From positions 248,001 through 312,000 of the forward strand of contig QPMI01000005.1 of NCBI GenBank assembly GCA_004431415.1: a stretch of DNA of 64,000 bases. Reading direction: 5' to 3'. A model generated the notes under the pieces. That model had not been told where the DNA came from, did not search any database, and saw only the letters and a list, made by a program, of their open reading frames with translations. Position 1 is the stretch's first letter. Every line of letters begins with the position of its first letter. This DNA is from Cyanophora paradoxa. Taxonomy: Eukaryota; Glaucocystophyceae; Cyanophorales; Cyanophoraceae. This document shows positions 1 through 9,828 of the stretch, one piece after another. The translations under genes were made by a program, and so were the position numbers.

Positions 1-1006
1 CAGTTGCATTATCACGAACTGAAACAAGCAGAGCATATACAAGACCTGAGATTTGAGAGAGGTTAATTCGATTGGGTTGGGCATTGCCCTTAGCAGGGAA
101 AGCAATAGCATCAACAAATCCAATATCAAGGGAGGGAATAGCCATGCCAGTAGTCTTAACTTTTTCAATTACAGTAGCGAAAAGCTCATCAGAAACATTA
201 ATAGCATGCATATAAAGGCGAGGAGAAGTAATTGAAATTTCAGGAGTTGTTGCACCAAGAGTAAAGTCTGTGATGTTTTGACCAACATTTGCCAGAACAG
301 TTTCAGCAGGGGCAGTTCCAAGACCATCATCTTTTGAATAATCTACATCAGCTGCTGCAACAGTAAGACCACGACCACCATAGGATGTTTCAACATAGCC
401 TTTTCCAACATCCTTAAACCAAACAGTAACAACCATTTCACCAGATAAAGCACCAAGGGGAAGGTAGTGATTTAGCCAAGGCACTGGAATTTCAACGAAA
501 AATGAGCCACCAAGTCGGTTGGTTCCATGAGCAGGGATGCCATGAACCATGCCCATTGATCGTTTCTTTTTAGCTAGTTGATCCTCCGAATAATAGACCA
601 GGGGGAAATGAGCAAGGAAATCAGATGGAATATGGTAGGTGTAAGATCCATAGGTAATTTCAAGTCGCTGAACTAAAGCACCAACTGGGCGAGTGTATCC
701 ATTGCGAACTAGATCAGTATCACCAGCAAAAGTGATAGCTGGAAGGTCAAAAGCAAGTTCGAGTTTTCCACAGAAATTGTAGCGAGGTAGCTTGAAGGAA
801 ATGCGATTTCCTACATTATTTGTGAAAGTATTACTAGGATTCACAACAACTAGAACTGGCTTAGACTTGGATTCGAGACCAAGCATAAGGGAGTTATCCA
901 GGAAAAAGGCTTTCGCCTCCTCTGGGTTGTTAGGGCTTCTTTCAGCGAAAGTCTTTGAAGAGTGGAAGTGATATCCATTATATTCTCTTTTATTATACTG
1001 CAACAT
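1..1006 (-). CDS. Major capsid protein, C-terminus cut by window edge
   Basis: Reading on the minus strand from an ATG at 1006 gives 335 uninterrupted codons that run off the left edge, so only the N-terminal part is present. The product is rich in beta-strand-like segments and has capsid-like features: an N-terminal arm with KTFAERSPNNPEEAKAFF, then KPVLVVVNPSNTF and GNRISFKLPRYNFCGKLELA near residues 50-85, and later a VHGIPAHGTNRLGGSFFVEI stretch. I infer a double-jelly-roll major capsid protein of the polinton-like virus/NCLDV type, which forms the icosahedral shell. It sits beside a minor-capsid-like gene on the same strand. The leader just before the ATG is A/T-rich. The family assignment comes from pattern recognition and gene company, not from a search; another jelly-roll structural protein is the main alternative. 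Confidence 0.68.
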   Translation of the reverse strand, partial: MLQYNKREYNGYHFHSSKTFAERSPNNPEEAKAFFLDNSLMLGLESKSKPVLVVVNPSNTFTNNVGNRISFKLPRYNFCGKLELAFDLPAITFAGDTDLVRNGYTRPVGALVQRLEITYGSYTYHIPSDFLAHFPLVYYSEDQLAKKKRSMGMVHGIPAHGTNRLGGSFFVEIPVPWLNHYLPLGALSGEMVVTVWFKDVGKGYVETSYGGRGLTVAAADVDYSKDDGLGTAPAETVLANVGQNITDFTLGATTPEISITSPRLYMHAINVSDELFATVIEKVKTTGMAIPSLDIGFVDAIAFPAKGNAQPNRINLSQISGLVYALLVSVRDNAT

Positions 1007-1081
1007 AAAAAATCTACCAATGATCCTTAATTTATGCGAAGTTTGTAATAACTGGATAGGAAGGGTGAAGCTGCGACATTC

Positions 1082-2041
1082 TCATCTTATAGTATTCATA
1101 AACTGGGTCCCAGCTGGCTCATCACCATAGCGAATTTCAAAGGTAAGATGAACAGGTTGACCCTCGAAATCAATTGGTTCATTAACAGCATTCACAATAT
1201 CAACCGAGAAAGTGGATAATCCAACCTTCTTATTATAGTATTTGTAAAGTGGATGAGCCTCTGTCGAATTGTAAACTACATGCTCACCATAATCTTTGTC
1301 AGGGACCACTATTTTATGGAAGTAACCAGTCAGGAGACCATCCCCACATTGCACCAGATCACCCAGCTCCTTTACTCTCACAAACAAAACACTGTCCCTG
1401 GTCATTTCAGGCTCAAATGAAGATATAATACCGTTTACTCGAGTTCCAGTAAAGATTCCATCAGTGAGAGCATCATAGACCTGTGATTTGATTGGGGAAT
1501 TACCATATCTTCCAGGATCAAGACCAAAAAGTCGAGCTGAGCTTAACAGCTTTTGGATTGTTTTCAGGTTTGGGTCTACAGCAAGTGAGAAAGCCAGGTA
1601 AAACTTTTTTTCGGAATGGAATATAATTCGTTTCAGTGACTCATCCCATTTGCAGCGAACAGATGGTTTAGGATTTCTGTCATTAAACTTTTCATTTATA
1701 ACATTCACCAGCTGTTGGTGGTTTTGAATGGGGGTTTCGCGATTTACAATGAATTGTTTCCATTGTTCAAAATCAGCAGCTGGGCGAGTTGTTGGAATTC
1801 CTGTAATTCCAGCTCCCGCAAGCTCTTCAGAATAATAAATACTAAAAGTGTTGTCAACTGTTATATCTCCTGCTTTGGTTTCACCACTCACCATAGGGAT
1901 GCTGTTATAAAATTCGGCTGAGACCAGTCTCACAGCCCTCACATTCTCATAAGTACTGGGGAGTCTAGCCACAAAGCTTGATGTGGGACCATCACCAGAG
2001 ATTGTATTAAATGAGCTAACCTCGATGTAATCCACAGGCAT
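1082..2041 (-). CDS. Minor capsid / penton-like virion protein A
   Basis: Complete 319-codon frame. The N-terminus (VEYI-type start, then SSFNTISGDGPTSSFVARLP and VRAVRLVSAEFYNSIPMV, residues 8-50) has the layout seen at the start of minor capsid proteins in many large and polinton-like DNA viruses: a short beta strand, a polar loop, then 'V..V.L..AE..NS.P'. The plus-strand neighbour starting at 2071 has the same layout, so the two look like diverged paralogues. The genes are divergent and share a 29-base AT-rich gap. I infer a structural virion protein, possibly at vertices or cementing capsomers. A penton role is not shown by the sequence. Confidence 0.6.
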   Translation of the reverse strand: MPVDYIEVSSFNTISGDGPTSSFVARLPSTYENVRAVRLVSAEFYNSIPMVSGETKAGDITVDNTFSIYYSEELAGAGITGIPTTRPAADFEQWKQFIVNRETPIQNHQQLVNVINEKFNDRNPKPSVRCKWDESLKRIIFHSEKKFYLAFSLAVDPNLKTIQKLLSSARLFGLDPGRYGNSPIKSQVYDALTDGIFTGTRVNGIISSFEPEMTRDSVLFVRVKELGDLVQCGDGLLTGYFHKIVVPDKDYGEHVVYNSTEAHPLYKYYNKKVGLSTFSVDIVNAVNEPIDFEGQPVHLTFEIRYGDEPAGTQFMNTIR

Positions 2042-2070
2042 TCTTCTTTTATCTATATTTATATATTAAA

Positions 2071-3003
2071 ATGAACCGGCTCGTTAATATTGATAGCAGG
2101 GATAGAAGCCAAGGACAAAATGAAAACTCTTACAGGGTCACCCTCACAACTCCAGTAGAGAGACCAAGGGAATGCAGGGTTCTATATGCAGAGATTCCAA
2201 ACAGCATCTATAACAGTGTGGGAACTGATCATCTAACAGTTCAGTTTAATTACCAAGATGGTTCATATAACCAAGTGATCACACAACAAGTGTATCCCCT
2301 TCCCAGTGGCTACATCAATCAGGGTCATTTTGGGGTAACACACCCTTATAATTATGGGCTGAACTATTCAAGCTTCCAAACCATTGCAGGCAAAACAGTA
2401 GCTTTTGAGTTCAAGATATTCTATAACCCAACTACCTATAAAGTGGAGTTTTACAGTAACCATGAGTTTCGTTTTATTGCAAGCAACCAGAGAATAGGGA
2501 AGCTTTTGGGTGTAAGTTCTACTGAATACACCAATGGGTATTATAGCACTCCTCCTGTTGGTGGATCACCCTATCGACCTGAGAACCTGTTAAAGTATGA
2601 TGGCAAACCTATTACACCTGATCACCCAGCATGGGGAACCACCTTTTCAGGACCCAGACTCTCATCTAAGCCCTTGCAATATTATTTTGACAGCAGAAAG
2701 ATGTCTGATATGAATGCTGAGCAGTATCTATACATGCACATTAAAGAGCTTGCCCCTTTTGCCAGCAGACACAATATAGTTCCGAAATCGCAACCACATA
2801 ACCAGGGGGCAATCCTTAGATTGCAATTGAGTAAGGATATAGGTGGCTATGTTTACCATAGTGGTGAGCATGCAGAATTCATTCAGATAAATGACAGAAA
2901 CCTGGTGATAAGGGAACTCACAGTTGAATTTAAAGATTACTTTGGTGAACTGATTGATATGAATGGAATCGATAATTCTTTTCAGTTGGAGTTTATCGAA
3001 TAA
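2071..3003 (+). CDS. Minor capsid / penton-like virion protein B
   Basis: Complete 310-codon frame. It opens with MNRLVNIDSRDRSQGQ, followed by NSYRVTLTTPVERPRECRVL and YAEIPNSIYNS (residues 1-50). 'DSRDR... V.L..P......V....E.PNS.YN' is a recurrent signature of minor capsid proteins in NCLDV and polinton-like viruses. The C-terminus (LTVEFKDYFGELIDMNG) resembles the LTFEIRYGDEP end of its minus-strand paralogue. The ATG at 2071 directly follows an A/T-rich leader ending TATTAAA. The stop overlaps the stop of the convergent phospholipase gene by 11 bases, which shows how compact this block is. Confidence 0.65.
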   Translation: MNRLVNIDSRDRSQGQNENSYRVTLTTPVERPRECRVLYAEIPNSIYNSVGTDHLTVQFNYQDGSYNQVITQQVYPLPSGYINQGHFGVTHPYNYGLNYSSFQTIAGKTVAFEFKIFYNPTTYKVEFYSNHEFRFIASNQRIGKLLGVSSTEYTNGYYSTPPVGGSPYRPENLLKYDGKPITPDHPAWGTTFSGPRLSSKPLQYYFDSRKMSDMNAEQYLYMHIKELAPFASRHNIVPKSQPHNQGAILRLQLSKDIGGYVYHSGEHAEFIQINDRNLVIRELTVEFKDYFGELIDMNGIDNSFQLEFIE

Positions 3004-4549
3004 AGGCACCTGTAAAGTCAACTCTCATTGTGGGAGCATTCACATACACAAGGGGATAAATGCGAATATATTTAATTCTGAGAGAGAAACCTATGTAAAA
3101 AGCATCCTTGATGCTTAGAGGAAATCCACTCAATAGAGCCACATCACCAGAGTTGTGAGCATTGTTAATGTTCTCACAGACATACATTTTGTTTTGCCCA
3201 TCTGATCGAATAAAAGACCAGGTGATCCCATCAGTGGATGTTGCCACATTGAAAGTCTTAATAAAAGCATTGGTGTCCCCTGAGCCATAGGCAATCACAG
3301 AGGAGAGTTCAAAAGTGTATGGGAAAGCAACTTGAAGGTATTCAGTGGGGGTTTCCCATATCTGCTCAGGAGCATAGGCTCCAGCTTCCCAGCCAAATGC
3401 TGAAGGTCTAGCCATGAAAGGCTCTTTACCTGTCACAGAGGATGAGGCAGTAAAGGCATCATCTGCAAGCTGATACCAATTAGCATCCAAAGGTGGTGAT
3501 GTAGTGAGAGTGGATGAGATGTAAGCCTTTGTAGGGTTCTTTAGTTCATAGTTTGCTACTAGAAGGCTGCAAAGCTTATTGATCATATCATTGTTTGCTG
3601 CTATGTATGTTTCTGTGAAAGAAAGCATATCTGGGATTTTAGAAGTGTCATCAAGGGAGCTTACTATATGATTTGGAAGAGGTACTGATAGCCTGTAATA
3701 TCTCCCATAATCCTGATCATAGTTGTAGGGTAACAACTCCTCCATCTTATCAAGGGCAGATAGCTCACTTGCAGCCATGAGCATGTTAATCAATGGGCTT
3801 CCATCTGTTGAGGCAATCCATGAGAGAATGCCCCAGCTGTTTACAGTCTCATAAGCATAACCCACATAATCAGACTCTAAATGTGGGTCTACCTCACCAC
3901 AAGAGATACTTATGACTATAATATCATCATCATCACTGTAAATCTTCTTTGCATGGCTGTAACCACACACACTGGGATTATTGTTTCCCGAAATGGCACC
4001 ATCAATGAGACAGACAAATACTCCCCGATTGAAATCAACAATGCTTACAGGAGAGAAATATGTAGGAGCAGCAGAGGTAGCCCTAGCAGCAATCTTACAA
4101 GGCAGAAAGCTGTAATTGTTATCATTTGTGATAAATATTGGTTTCATATTCTGAGTATCAAAGGATGTGATCACAATGTCCTTTAGGGAATCCTGTATTA
4201 GTGATTCCCCAGTAACTGAATTGATTGCAGTCTCCAAGGGTCCCACATCATACTTTGTGTTAAATAGGGCATTTTCAATGATATTTCGAGGATTTGCGAA
4301 AATCAAAGGCAGTTGAGTTAGGTAAATATTGTGTAAATCGTTTGCTGTCAGTTTAGGTTCACCTGGTCTATCAGGATGCCTTATATTCAAACCTATTGCA
4401 ATGATCCCACCAGTGGAAGTTCCACTCACAAGATCCACAAGATCGATTATTCTCCTGCCAGTTCGATTTTCGATTTCTTTTAGCAGCCTGGTTATGATAA
4501 TGCCCCTTGCACCCCCGCCAGAAAGACTTAAAACGACCTTGAGAGGCAT
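2993..4549 (-). CDS. Patatin-like phospholipase with C-terminal discoidin-like domain
   Basis: 518 residues. The N-terminal ~330 residues form a patatin domain: oxyanion-hole motif GGGARG at 11-16, nucleophile elbow GTSTG with Ser45, and the catalytic Asp in a DGA motif at Asp183. The Ser-Asp dyad is intact, so acyl-hydrolase (phospholipase A) activity on membrane lipids is expected. From about residue 370 a second domain follows (FGWEAGAYAPEQIW, YLQVAFPYTFELSSVIAYGS, FNVATSTDGITWSFI, KYIRIYPLVY), which has the pattern of an F5/8-type-C/discoidin carbohydrate-binding fold. There is no signal peptide. Its place among capsid and fibre genes suggests a virion-associated or late enzyme that acts on host membranes during entry or exit, but that role is inference. 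Confidence 0.85.
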   Translation of the reverse strand: MPLKVVLSLSGGGARGIIITRLLKEIENRTGRRIIDLVDLVSGTSTGGIIAIGLNIRHPDRPGEPKLTANDLHNIYLTQLPLIFANPRNIIENALFNTKYDVGPLETAINSVTGESLIQDSLKDIVITSFDTQNMKPIFITNDNNYSFLPCKIAARATSAAPTYFSPVSIVDFNRGVFVCLIDGAISGNNNPSVCGYSHAKKIYSDDDDIIVISISCGEVDPHLESDYVGYAYETVNSWGILSWIASTDGSPLINMLMAASELSALDKMEELLPYNYDQDYGRYYRLSVPLPNHIVSSLDDTSKIPDMLSFTETYIAANNDMINKLCSLLVANYELKNPTKAYISSTLTTSPPLDANWYQLADDAFTASSSVTGKEPFMARPSAFGWEAGAYAPEQIWETPTEYLQVAFPYTFELSSVIAYGSGDTNAFIKTFNVATSTDGITWSFIRSDGQNKMYVCENINNAHNSGDVALLSGFPLSIKDAFYIGFSLRIKYIRIYPLVYVNAPTMRVDFTGAFIR

Positions 4550-4592
4550 CTTTTACTTATCAGGAATTTTATAAATCCATATAGTAAAAGCC

Positions 4593-7500
4593 ATGAGCTT
4601 CAATTACCCACCAAATCTAGAAACCATTCAAGATGATAATGCAAGCAGCACCAAGCATGTGAACTTTGATAATATTAAAGTAAAGGGTTCAGTTTCAATT
4701 GACCACAGCTCTGATAATTCATCAAAGACTCAATCAAGGGAGCATGCTTTATCTGTGAATCAAACTGATCCAGATAAAGAGGATGTCAGTGTAGCCTTTA
4801 GTTTGGGTAATGTGAAAGCCAACCAAGTTGCAGAGATCAAAGCAACAAGAAGGAGACCTAGGAAACTGAAAACCAGTGGCACCCATCCAGATATACCTTC
4901 CAGGTTTGATAGTGGTCGTTTGGTTTTCAATGTTCAAGATGAGCAGGGCAAACAGAACACAGGTTTGCGAATTTACAATGAGGGCAGCACTCCAAAAGCA
5001 GAGGTCCCCCAAGTATTGCAAGTGGGTCCCATTGCCAACACAAATCAGGTCTCCTACACAAATGATGTATACCCCAAGGATATTACATATGACTTTGCGA
5101 GGAATGAGCCTTTTGGGTTTTTTACTCCAAAAGATGTCCATCAAAAAAAGCCATCAATTACAATCAACAGTAGCCCCAGTCAACCAGTAGCAATCCATTT
5201 ACATCCTGATTTAGTCGAAATGGATAGGCACCTTTTGCCTTTGTATAGCAATGTGAAAGACCTTGGAATTAGAACCAGGCAATGGCGAAATATCCATGGC
5301 AGCAATGTGTATGCAAATGGGGAGAAACTTGTGAGTGAGAAAACTCTAAGGGAAATAATTGAGCATTATGGTCCCAATGGACCAACAGTTCCATTCCCTA
5401 TTCCATTTCCAAATGGACCTCCCGATTTAACACCAAAGAAACAGCCTGGAAGAGAATACACAGCAACTGAAGATGTAGCCTTTGGGCAGCATATTGTTAG
5501 TTGGGAGCAAGTTCGCAATAAACCTATAATTGAACCCAGAAAGCAAATAGATGAGCAGTATTTACCTCCTGAAGTCGATATATTAGAGCTTGATGAATAT
5601 CAATTCGTTCCAGATGAGGAAGAGTATTTACCAGATGGTTTCGACCCACAAGAATATGAGTATGATCAGTTTGACCCCAATGAGGAGGAGATACTCCCAG
5701 ATGGTTTTGACCCACAAGAATATGAGTATGAACAGAACTATGAACCTGATGAGGAGTATTTACCAGATGGTCATGATCCACCAGCTGTTGACTATGAGCA
5801 ACCTTATGAACCCCATGAGGAATTGTTACCAGATGGATTTCGACCTGAGATCTGGGAGTTCTTCCCTGATTATGAACAAATTAATAATAAACCTGCAAAG
5901 TATCCCCCAGAGGATCACAATCATGATTGGGATGAGATCTTAGGCAAACCTCAAAAGTATCCACCAGAGGATCACAGGCATGATTGGGGAGAAATTGATG
6001 GGATACCTACTGAGTTCCCACCAAGCAAACATGAACATATTTGGGATGAGATCAATGACCAACCAGAATTCGCAAAGGTGGAGCCTCTTGATAACTTGGG
6101 GGTTTCTCTTTACCAGACTTGTAATATCCCTGAAAGAATCTTTTTGAATGAACACTATGTACATGTGAATGGGACACTTGCAAATTCAGCTATGAGAGGA
6201 CCACTTCATATTAGGACATTACCAGGCTCTTTTGAAACCCCACCACCACCAGGAGCAACCATACCAAATATCTTTGTGTCAAGCTACATGGAGGCTGACA
6301 TTCCCACAGATACATTCAGAGTCCCAACAGACCCAGCAACCTACCAAAATTACAACTCTGCTATACAGGTTCATGTAGCAGATGTAAGCAGCTTAGATGG
6401 CTCAAGACCAATGATAGTTTTCAGTCGAGATAAGTATTCCTACATTCCCATAGTGGGAACTGCAAATGATAATTATGGGAGGGCAGAGCTTGCATGGATT
6501 AAAACAGATTATGGTGGGGTTCTGGAAGCCAATCAGAGGATGGCTGCAAAAAACATACACAATGAGAGCATTTCGAGAGTGGTCACAGAGGATTACCTTA
6601 CTGCTGTTGTTCTTGTGAATATAGTCACCCTTGCTATGCTCGCAAATTATGTAACTAAAAATGAACTTGCAGTCGAATTATCAAAGTATCTTCTTAAAAC
6701 TGGTGGAACAATCACAGGGGACCTAACTGTCACCAGTAACCTTTACACAAGTAACCTTTATGCAAGTAATATAACTGTTGATTATCTTACTGTTACATCT
6801 AATGCAAACCTTCCACATCATCCAACTTCAAATGTTGTGGATGGGTGGATCAAAAACCATACCCACACCAAAGACCAAATTATAGATTTTGATCACACCC
6901 ATGCCTGGTCGAATATTGTGGACAGACCATTGACTTTTCCCCCAGATGATCACACACATGCCTGGTCAAATATTGTAGACAAACCTATCACCTTCCCTCC
7001 TGATACTCACACTCATGATTATACCCAGATCACCAACTGTAATCACAGACACCCTTGGGGTGAAATTGACCAGCAACCCAAATTTGCATCTGCAGGCAAT
7101 CTGTTAACAGACTTCCCACATGGTGTGAGTCTTTACCAGAGTAATACCATACCTGAGAGGCTACAACTAAATGATTATTATGTCAATCGAAAGGGTATTG
7201 ATGCAGGGACCACTATGGAAGGTGAATTATACATCAGACCCCCTACAAGAATGCAGATGATTGCAGCAGGTGGAAACTTTGGAGCATTGGACACCAAACC
7301 AGGTATCTATTTAACCAGTTACTATGCTGATGACATCCCAATGACAGGAGGTTTACTATCACTACCATCTGATCCAGTCAACTATGATGACAAAGATGCA
7401 GCAATCCAAATTAATGTTACTGATGTGAGTGATTTGGATGGTTCAAGACCAAAATTAATATTTAGCAGAGAGAGACTGTTACCTGATGCTGTTCTAGGAA

Positions 7501-8927
7501 ATCGAGATGACTACAAGAGATGTGAGATGGCATGGATAAAAACGAATTATAATGGTGGAGTGGGTGAGGGAGTTTTAGAAATTAATCAAAGGGCAGCAGC
7601 AAAGAATATTCACAATGAGACCATATCAAGAGTGGTGACAGAGGATTACCTTCAAGCCCAGAACTACATAGATGAAACAGAACTTAATACAGTCATTGCA
7701 GGTATAGGAGTCACAGGCAATTACCTCCCTCTCACAGGTGGGATTATTGATGGAACAGTAACAGCATGCAACTTCTTTGTCCACACTGAAAGCAATCAAA
7801 CTTTTCCTGTGGTTCACCCAGGAGGTGAATATGAGATTCCAGTTGATCCTGCTATAATGCCTATCAAGATTGATCTCCCTTCTGATTATGTTGGAAGGGG
7901 TGAACTAAAAACAATCTCCTTCACAGGAGATTATAATGATCTCCTGAATAAACCTACAGCTGCAAACCTGCACCCTGTTGCTTATTCAGGTAGCTTCCTT
8001 GATCTTAATAATAGATCACACACTCACACAAAGGCAGAGATCACAGATTTCGCACACACTCACACCAAATCCCAGATAACAGATTTTGCCCACTTCCACA
8101 CCAGAGCAGATATTACTAATTTCGCTCACACTCATTTTAAATCTGAGATAACAGATTTTGCTCACACTCACACCAAGTCACAGATAACAGATTTTGCACA
8201 CAATCATCTTAAGAGTGAGATTACAGATTTTGCCCATACCCATGTAAAGAGTGAGATATCAGATTTCGCACACACTCACACCAAAGGTGAGATAACAGAC
8301 TTTGCACATACTCACACTAAATCTCAAATTACAGATTTTGCACACACACACCTTTGGGGAGATATTACAGATCGACCTTCTCTGGATCCATTCACAGCAA
8401 CCACTATCAGAGCAAACAGCACAATGTATGTAGGAACAGGTCAGATTGTAGAGCCAGCAGGACCTATGTTTGATGAAACATGGTTCTTCCACAATTCGCA
8501 GAATTATTATGATCAAACCCTACTGGTCAGAGGAAATGCATATGCAAGGAATTTCTATGCTATGAACCCCACAGATAGCTCCACTATTAGTAGATGTATC
8601 ACAGAAGCAGATCTTTCCAGTCAACTCAATGCATATTTTAATGGGAAAATTCAAGCAGGAACGTATGTTTACACTACTCCTTATCTTTGGGCAAACCCTG
8701 ACCATAGGTTTAACCTCACTATTAATTTCAACAGCAGCTTTGCTAACCCTCCTATTGTAACAACCGGTATACAACACAATGAGACAGCCTACTACTACCG
8801 CATGTATGTTAGGCTTAAACAAGTTTACAGTAGCTATTTCACATGTGAGCTTGAAATAGTTCCATTAAGTTCTTTTGACAGACCTGGATTTCCAGTTACA
8901 ATTCATTACATTGCTGTCGCAATTTAA
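4593..8927 (+). CDS. Giant fibre protein with HxH tail-fibre repeats and lectin-like tip
   Basis: 1,444 residues, the largest viral gene here. Order: polar N-terminal region (1-330); four acidic repeats around 'LPDGFDPQEYEY' (~340-425); proline/HxH repeats of the type W.EI..KP..PPEDH.HDW (~425-490); a ~180-residue module (~490-672); a coiled-coil-like segment and more HTHAW repeats (~680-829); a second copy of the ~180-residue module (~829-1019; both end IHNE(S/T)ISRVVTEDYL); about ten 12-residue repeats of the HTHTKSQITDFA type (~1142-1256); and a C-terminal ~90-residue beta domain resembling H-type lectin or fibre tips. HxH repeats in phage T4 gp37 bind iron along a trimeric needle, so a metal-stabilised trimeric spike is a reasonable inference. 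It probably acts in attachment to the algal surface. Confidence 0.8.
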   Translation: MSFNYPPNLETIQDDNASSTKHVNFDNIKVKGSVSIDHSSDNSSKTQSREHALSVNQTDPDKEDVSVAFSLGNVKANQVAEIKATRRRPRKLKTSGTHPDIPSRFDSGRLVFNVQDEQGKQNTGLRIYNEGSTPKAEVPQVLQVGPIANTNQVSYTNDVYPKDITYDFARNEPFGFFTPKDVHQKKPSITINSSPSQPVAIHLHPDLVEMDRHLLPLYSNVKDLGIRTRQWRNIHGSNVYANGEKLVSEKTLREIIEHYGPNGPTVPFPIPFPNGPPDLTPKKQPGREYTATEDVAFGQHIVSWEQVRNKPIIEPRKQIDEQYLPPEVDILELDEYQFVPDEEEYLPDGFDPQEYEYDQFDPNEEEILPDGFDPQEYEYEQNYEPDEEYLPDGHDPPAVDYEQPYEPHEELLPDGFRPEIWEFFPDYEQINNKPAKYPPEDHNHDWDEILGKPQKYPPEDHRHDWGEIDGIPTEFPPSKHEHIWDEINDQPEFAKVEPLDNLGVSLYQTCNIPERIFLNEHYVHVNGTLANSAMRGPLHIRTLPGSFETPPPPGATIPNIFVSSYMEADIPTDTFRVPTDPATYQNYNSAIQVHVADVSSLDGSRPMIVFSRDKYSYIPIVGTANDNYGRAELAWIKTDYGGVLEANQRMAAKNIHNESISRVVTEDYLTAVVLVNIVTLAMLANYVTKNELAVELSKYLLKTGGTITGDLTVTSNLYTSNLYASNITVDYLTVTSNANLPHHPTSNVVDGWIKNHTHTKDQIIDFDHTHAWSNIVDRPLTFPPDDHTHAWSNIVDKPITFPPDTHTHDYTQITNCNHRHPWGEIDQQPKFASAGNLLTDFPHGVSLYQSNTIPERLQLNDYYVNRKGIDAGTTMEGELYIRPPTRMQMIAAGGNFGALDTKPGIYLTSYYADDIPMTGGLLSLPSDPVNYDDKDAAIQINVTDVSDLDGSRPKLIFSRERLLPDAVLGNRDDYKRCEMAWIKTNYNGGVGEGVLEINQRAAAKNIHNETISRVVTEDYLQAQNYIDETELNTVIAGIGVTGNYLPLTGGIIDGTVTACNFFVHTESNQTFPVVHPGGEYEIPVDPAIMPIKIDLPSDYVGRGELKTISFTGDYNDLLNKPTAANLHPVAYSGSFLDLNNRSHTHTKAEITDFAHTHTKSQITDFAHFHTRADITNFAHTHFKSEITDFAHTHTKSQITDFAHNHLKSEITDFAHTHVKSEISDFAHTHTKGEITDFAHTHTKSQITDFAHTHLWGDITDRPSLDPFTATTIRANSTMYVGTGQIVEPAGPMFDETWFFHNSQNYYDQTLLVRGNAYARNFYAMNPTDSSTISRCITEADLSSQLNAYFNGKIQAGTYVYTTPYLWANPDHRFNLTINFNSSFANPPIVTTGIQHNETAYYYRMYVRLKQVYSSYFTCELEIVPLSSFDRPGFPVTIHYIAVAI

Positions 8928-8946
8928 CTATTTCTTTATTATAAAG

Positions 8947-9806
8947 ATGACCTCTCTATTAGAAATCCCAAACTATGAACTTGCAGCCAAATCACTCCAT
9001 AGCACCTCTCATGAAGTAGTTGATTCAACCCCTGGGTATATTTGCACTGAAACTTCAAGCAATACCTCTTTCACAGAGAACAATATTCTCAGAGTCAAAG
9101 AAATTCGATGTGATCGAAATGGAGGCAAGATAAGAACCACAGGGATTATTATCTCGAATAAGAATCAGGTTCAAGCAGGTCAGGTAGTCCCGGATTCAGC
9201 AGTATATGATAATGTAGGTGGATTTACCACAGCACAGATAGTTACTTTCAATAACACAAGTAATAATTCTGCACTTGTGGTTAAAATGCGAACTATAAAC
9301 GAAATGGTATTACGATTTTCTCTCTTGAAAAGATACCTTCCAATTTACAGACACCCACTCATTACGAAACTCTGACACTATCAAACGAAAAGTATTTGAA
9401 AAGAAATGGTTGCCCAAGATTTTTTGCTGCAAAGCAATCGCCAAATGGAGCTTTAACTTTCACAATACCTTCTGGATCTGGTCCAATAACTTCTTATGGA
9501 ACAGAGTTGGTAGATCAGGGAAATTGCTTTGACCCCACAACAGGCACTTTTACAGCACCAATTGCTGGATGTTACAGGTTCTTCTTCTCAATTGGAACTT
9601 CATCGACAATATTTTATCTAATGATATACAAAAATGGAGCAGATACCGGATTGCAAGTGTATAACCAAGAAAAAGGTGGAGTCACTTGCTATGGACTTGA
9701 CATTTTAATTAATCTTTCCCAAAATGACTCTATACAACTTTATTATCCTTACTCAACATATCCCTCCCGTTTACTTTTTGGTGGGATGCTTGTGAGTTTA
9801 ACATAA
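8947..9806 (+). pseudogene. Fibre paralogue 1, broken by an internal deletion and frameshift
   Basis: The ATG at 8947 fits the paralogue starts better than an upstream ATG inside the fibre gene. The first frame gives the shared anchor module (TPGYICTETSS, IRCDRNGGKIRTTGIIISNK, SALVVK), then turns into unrelated residues and stops at 9375. The continuation lies in another frame from about 9285 to 9806, and matches the C-terminal half of the 9829 gene: a KRN(G/S) block, then a C1q/TNF-like domain with GTFTAPIAGCYRFFFSIG. Compared with that paralogue, about 65 codons after ALVVK (the SGGAYIGDGARIDG region) are missing and the join is out of frame. As it stands no single protein covers both halves. 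A second start for the C-terminal half at a TTG (9396) is possible but weak. Confidence 0.75.
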
Positions 9807-9828
9807 TATTGTCTGTCTAATGTAAAGA

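Noticed and set aside
8020-8370. Regular ~36-base repeats that could suggest a CRISPR-like or satellite array
   Set aside because: They lie in frame inside the 1,444-residue fibre gene and encode HTHxKxxITDFA repeats, with the protein pattern kept despite base changes.
8875-9375. ATG at 8875 as start of fibre paralogue 1
   Set aside because: It overlaps the fibre gene by 53 bases, and the extra residues have no counterpart in the paralogues. The ATG at 8947 follows the usual viral leader.
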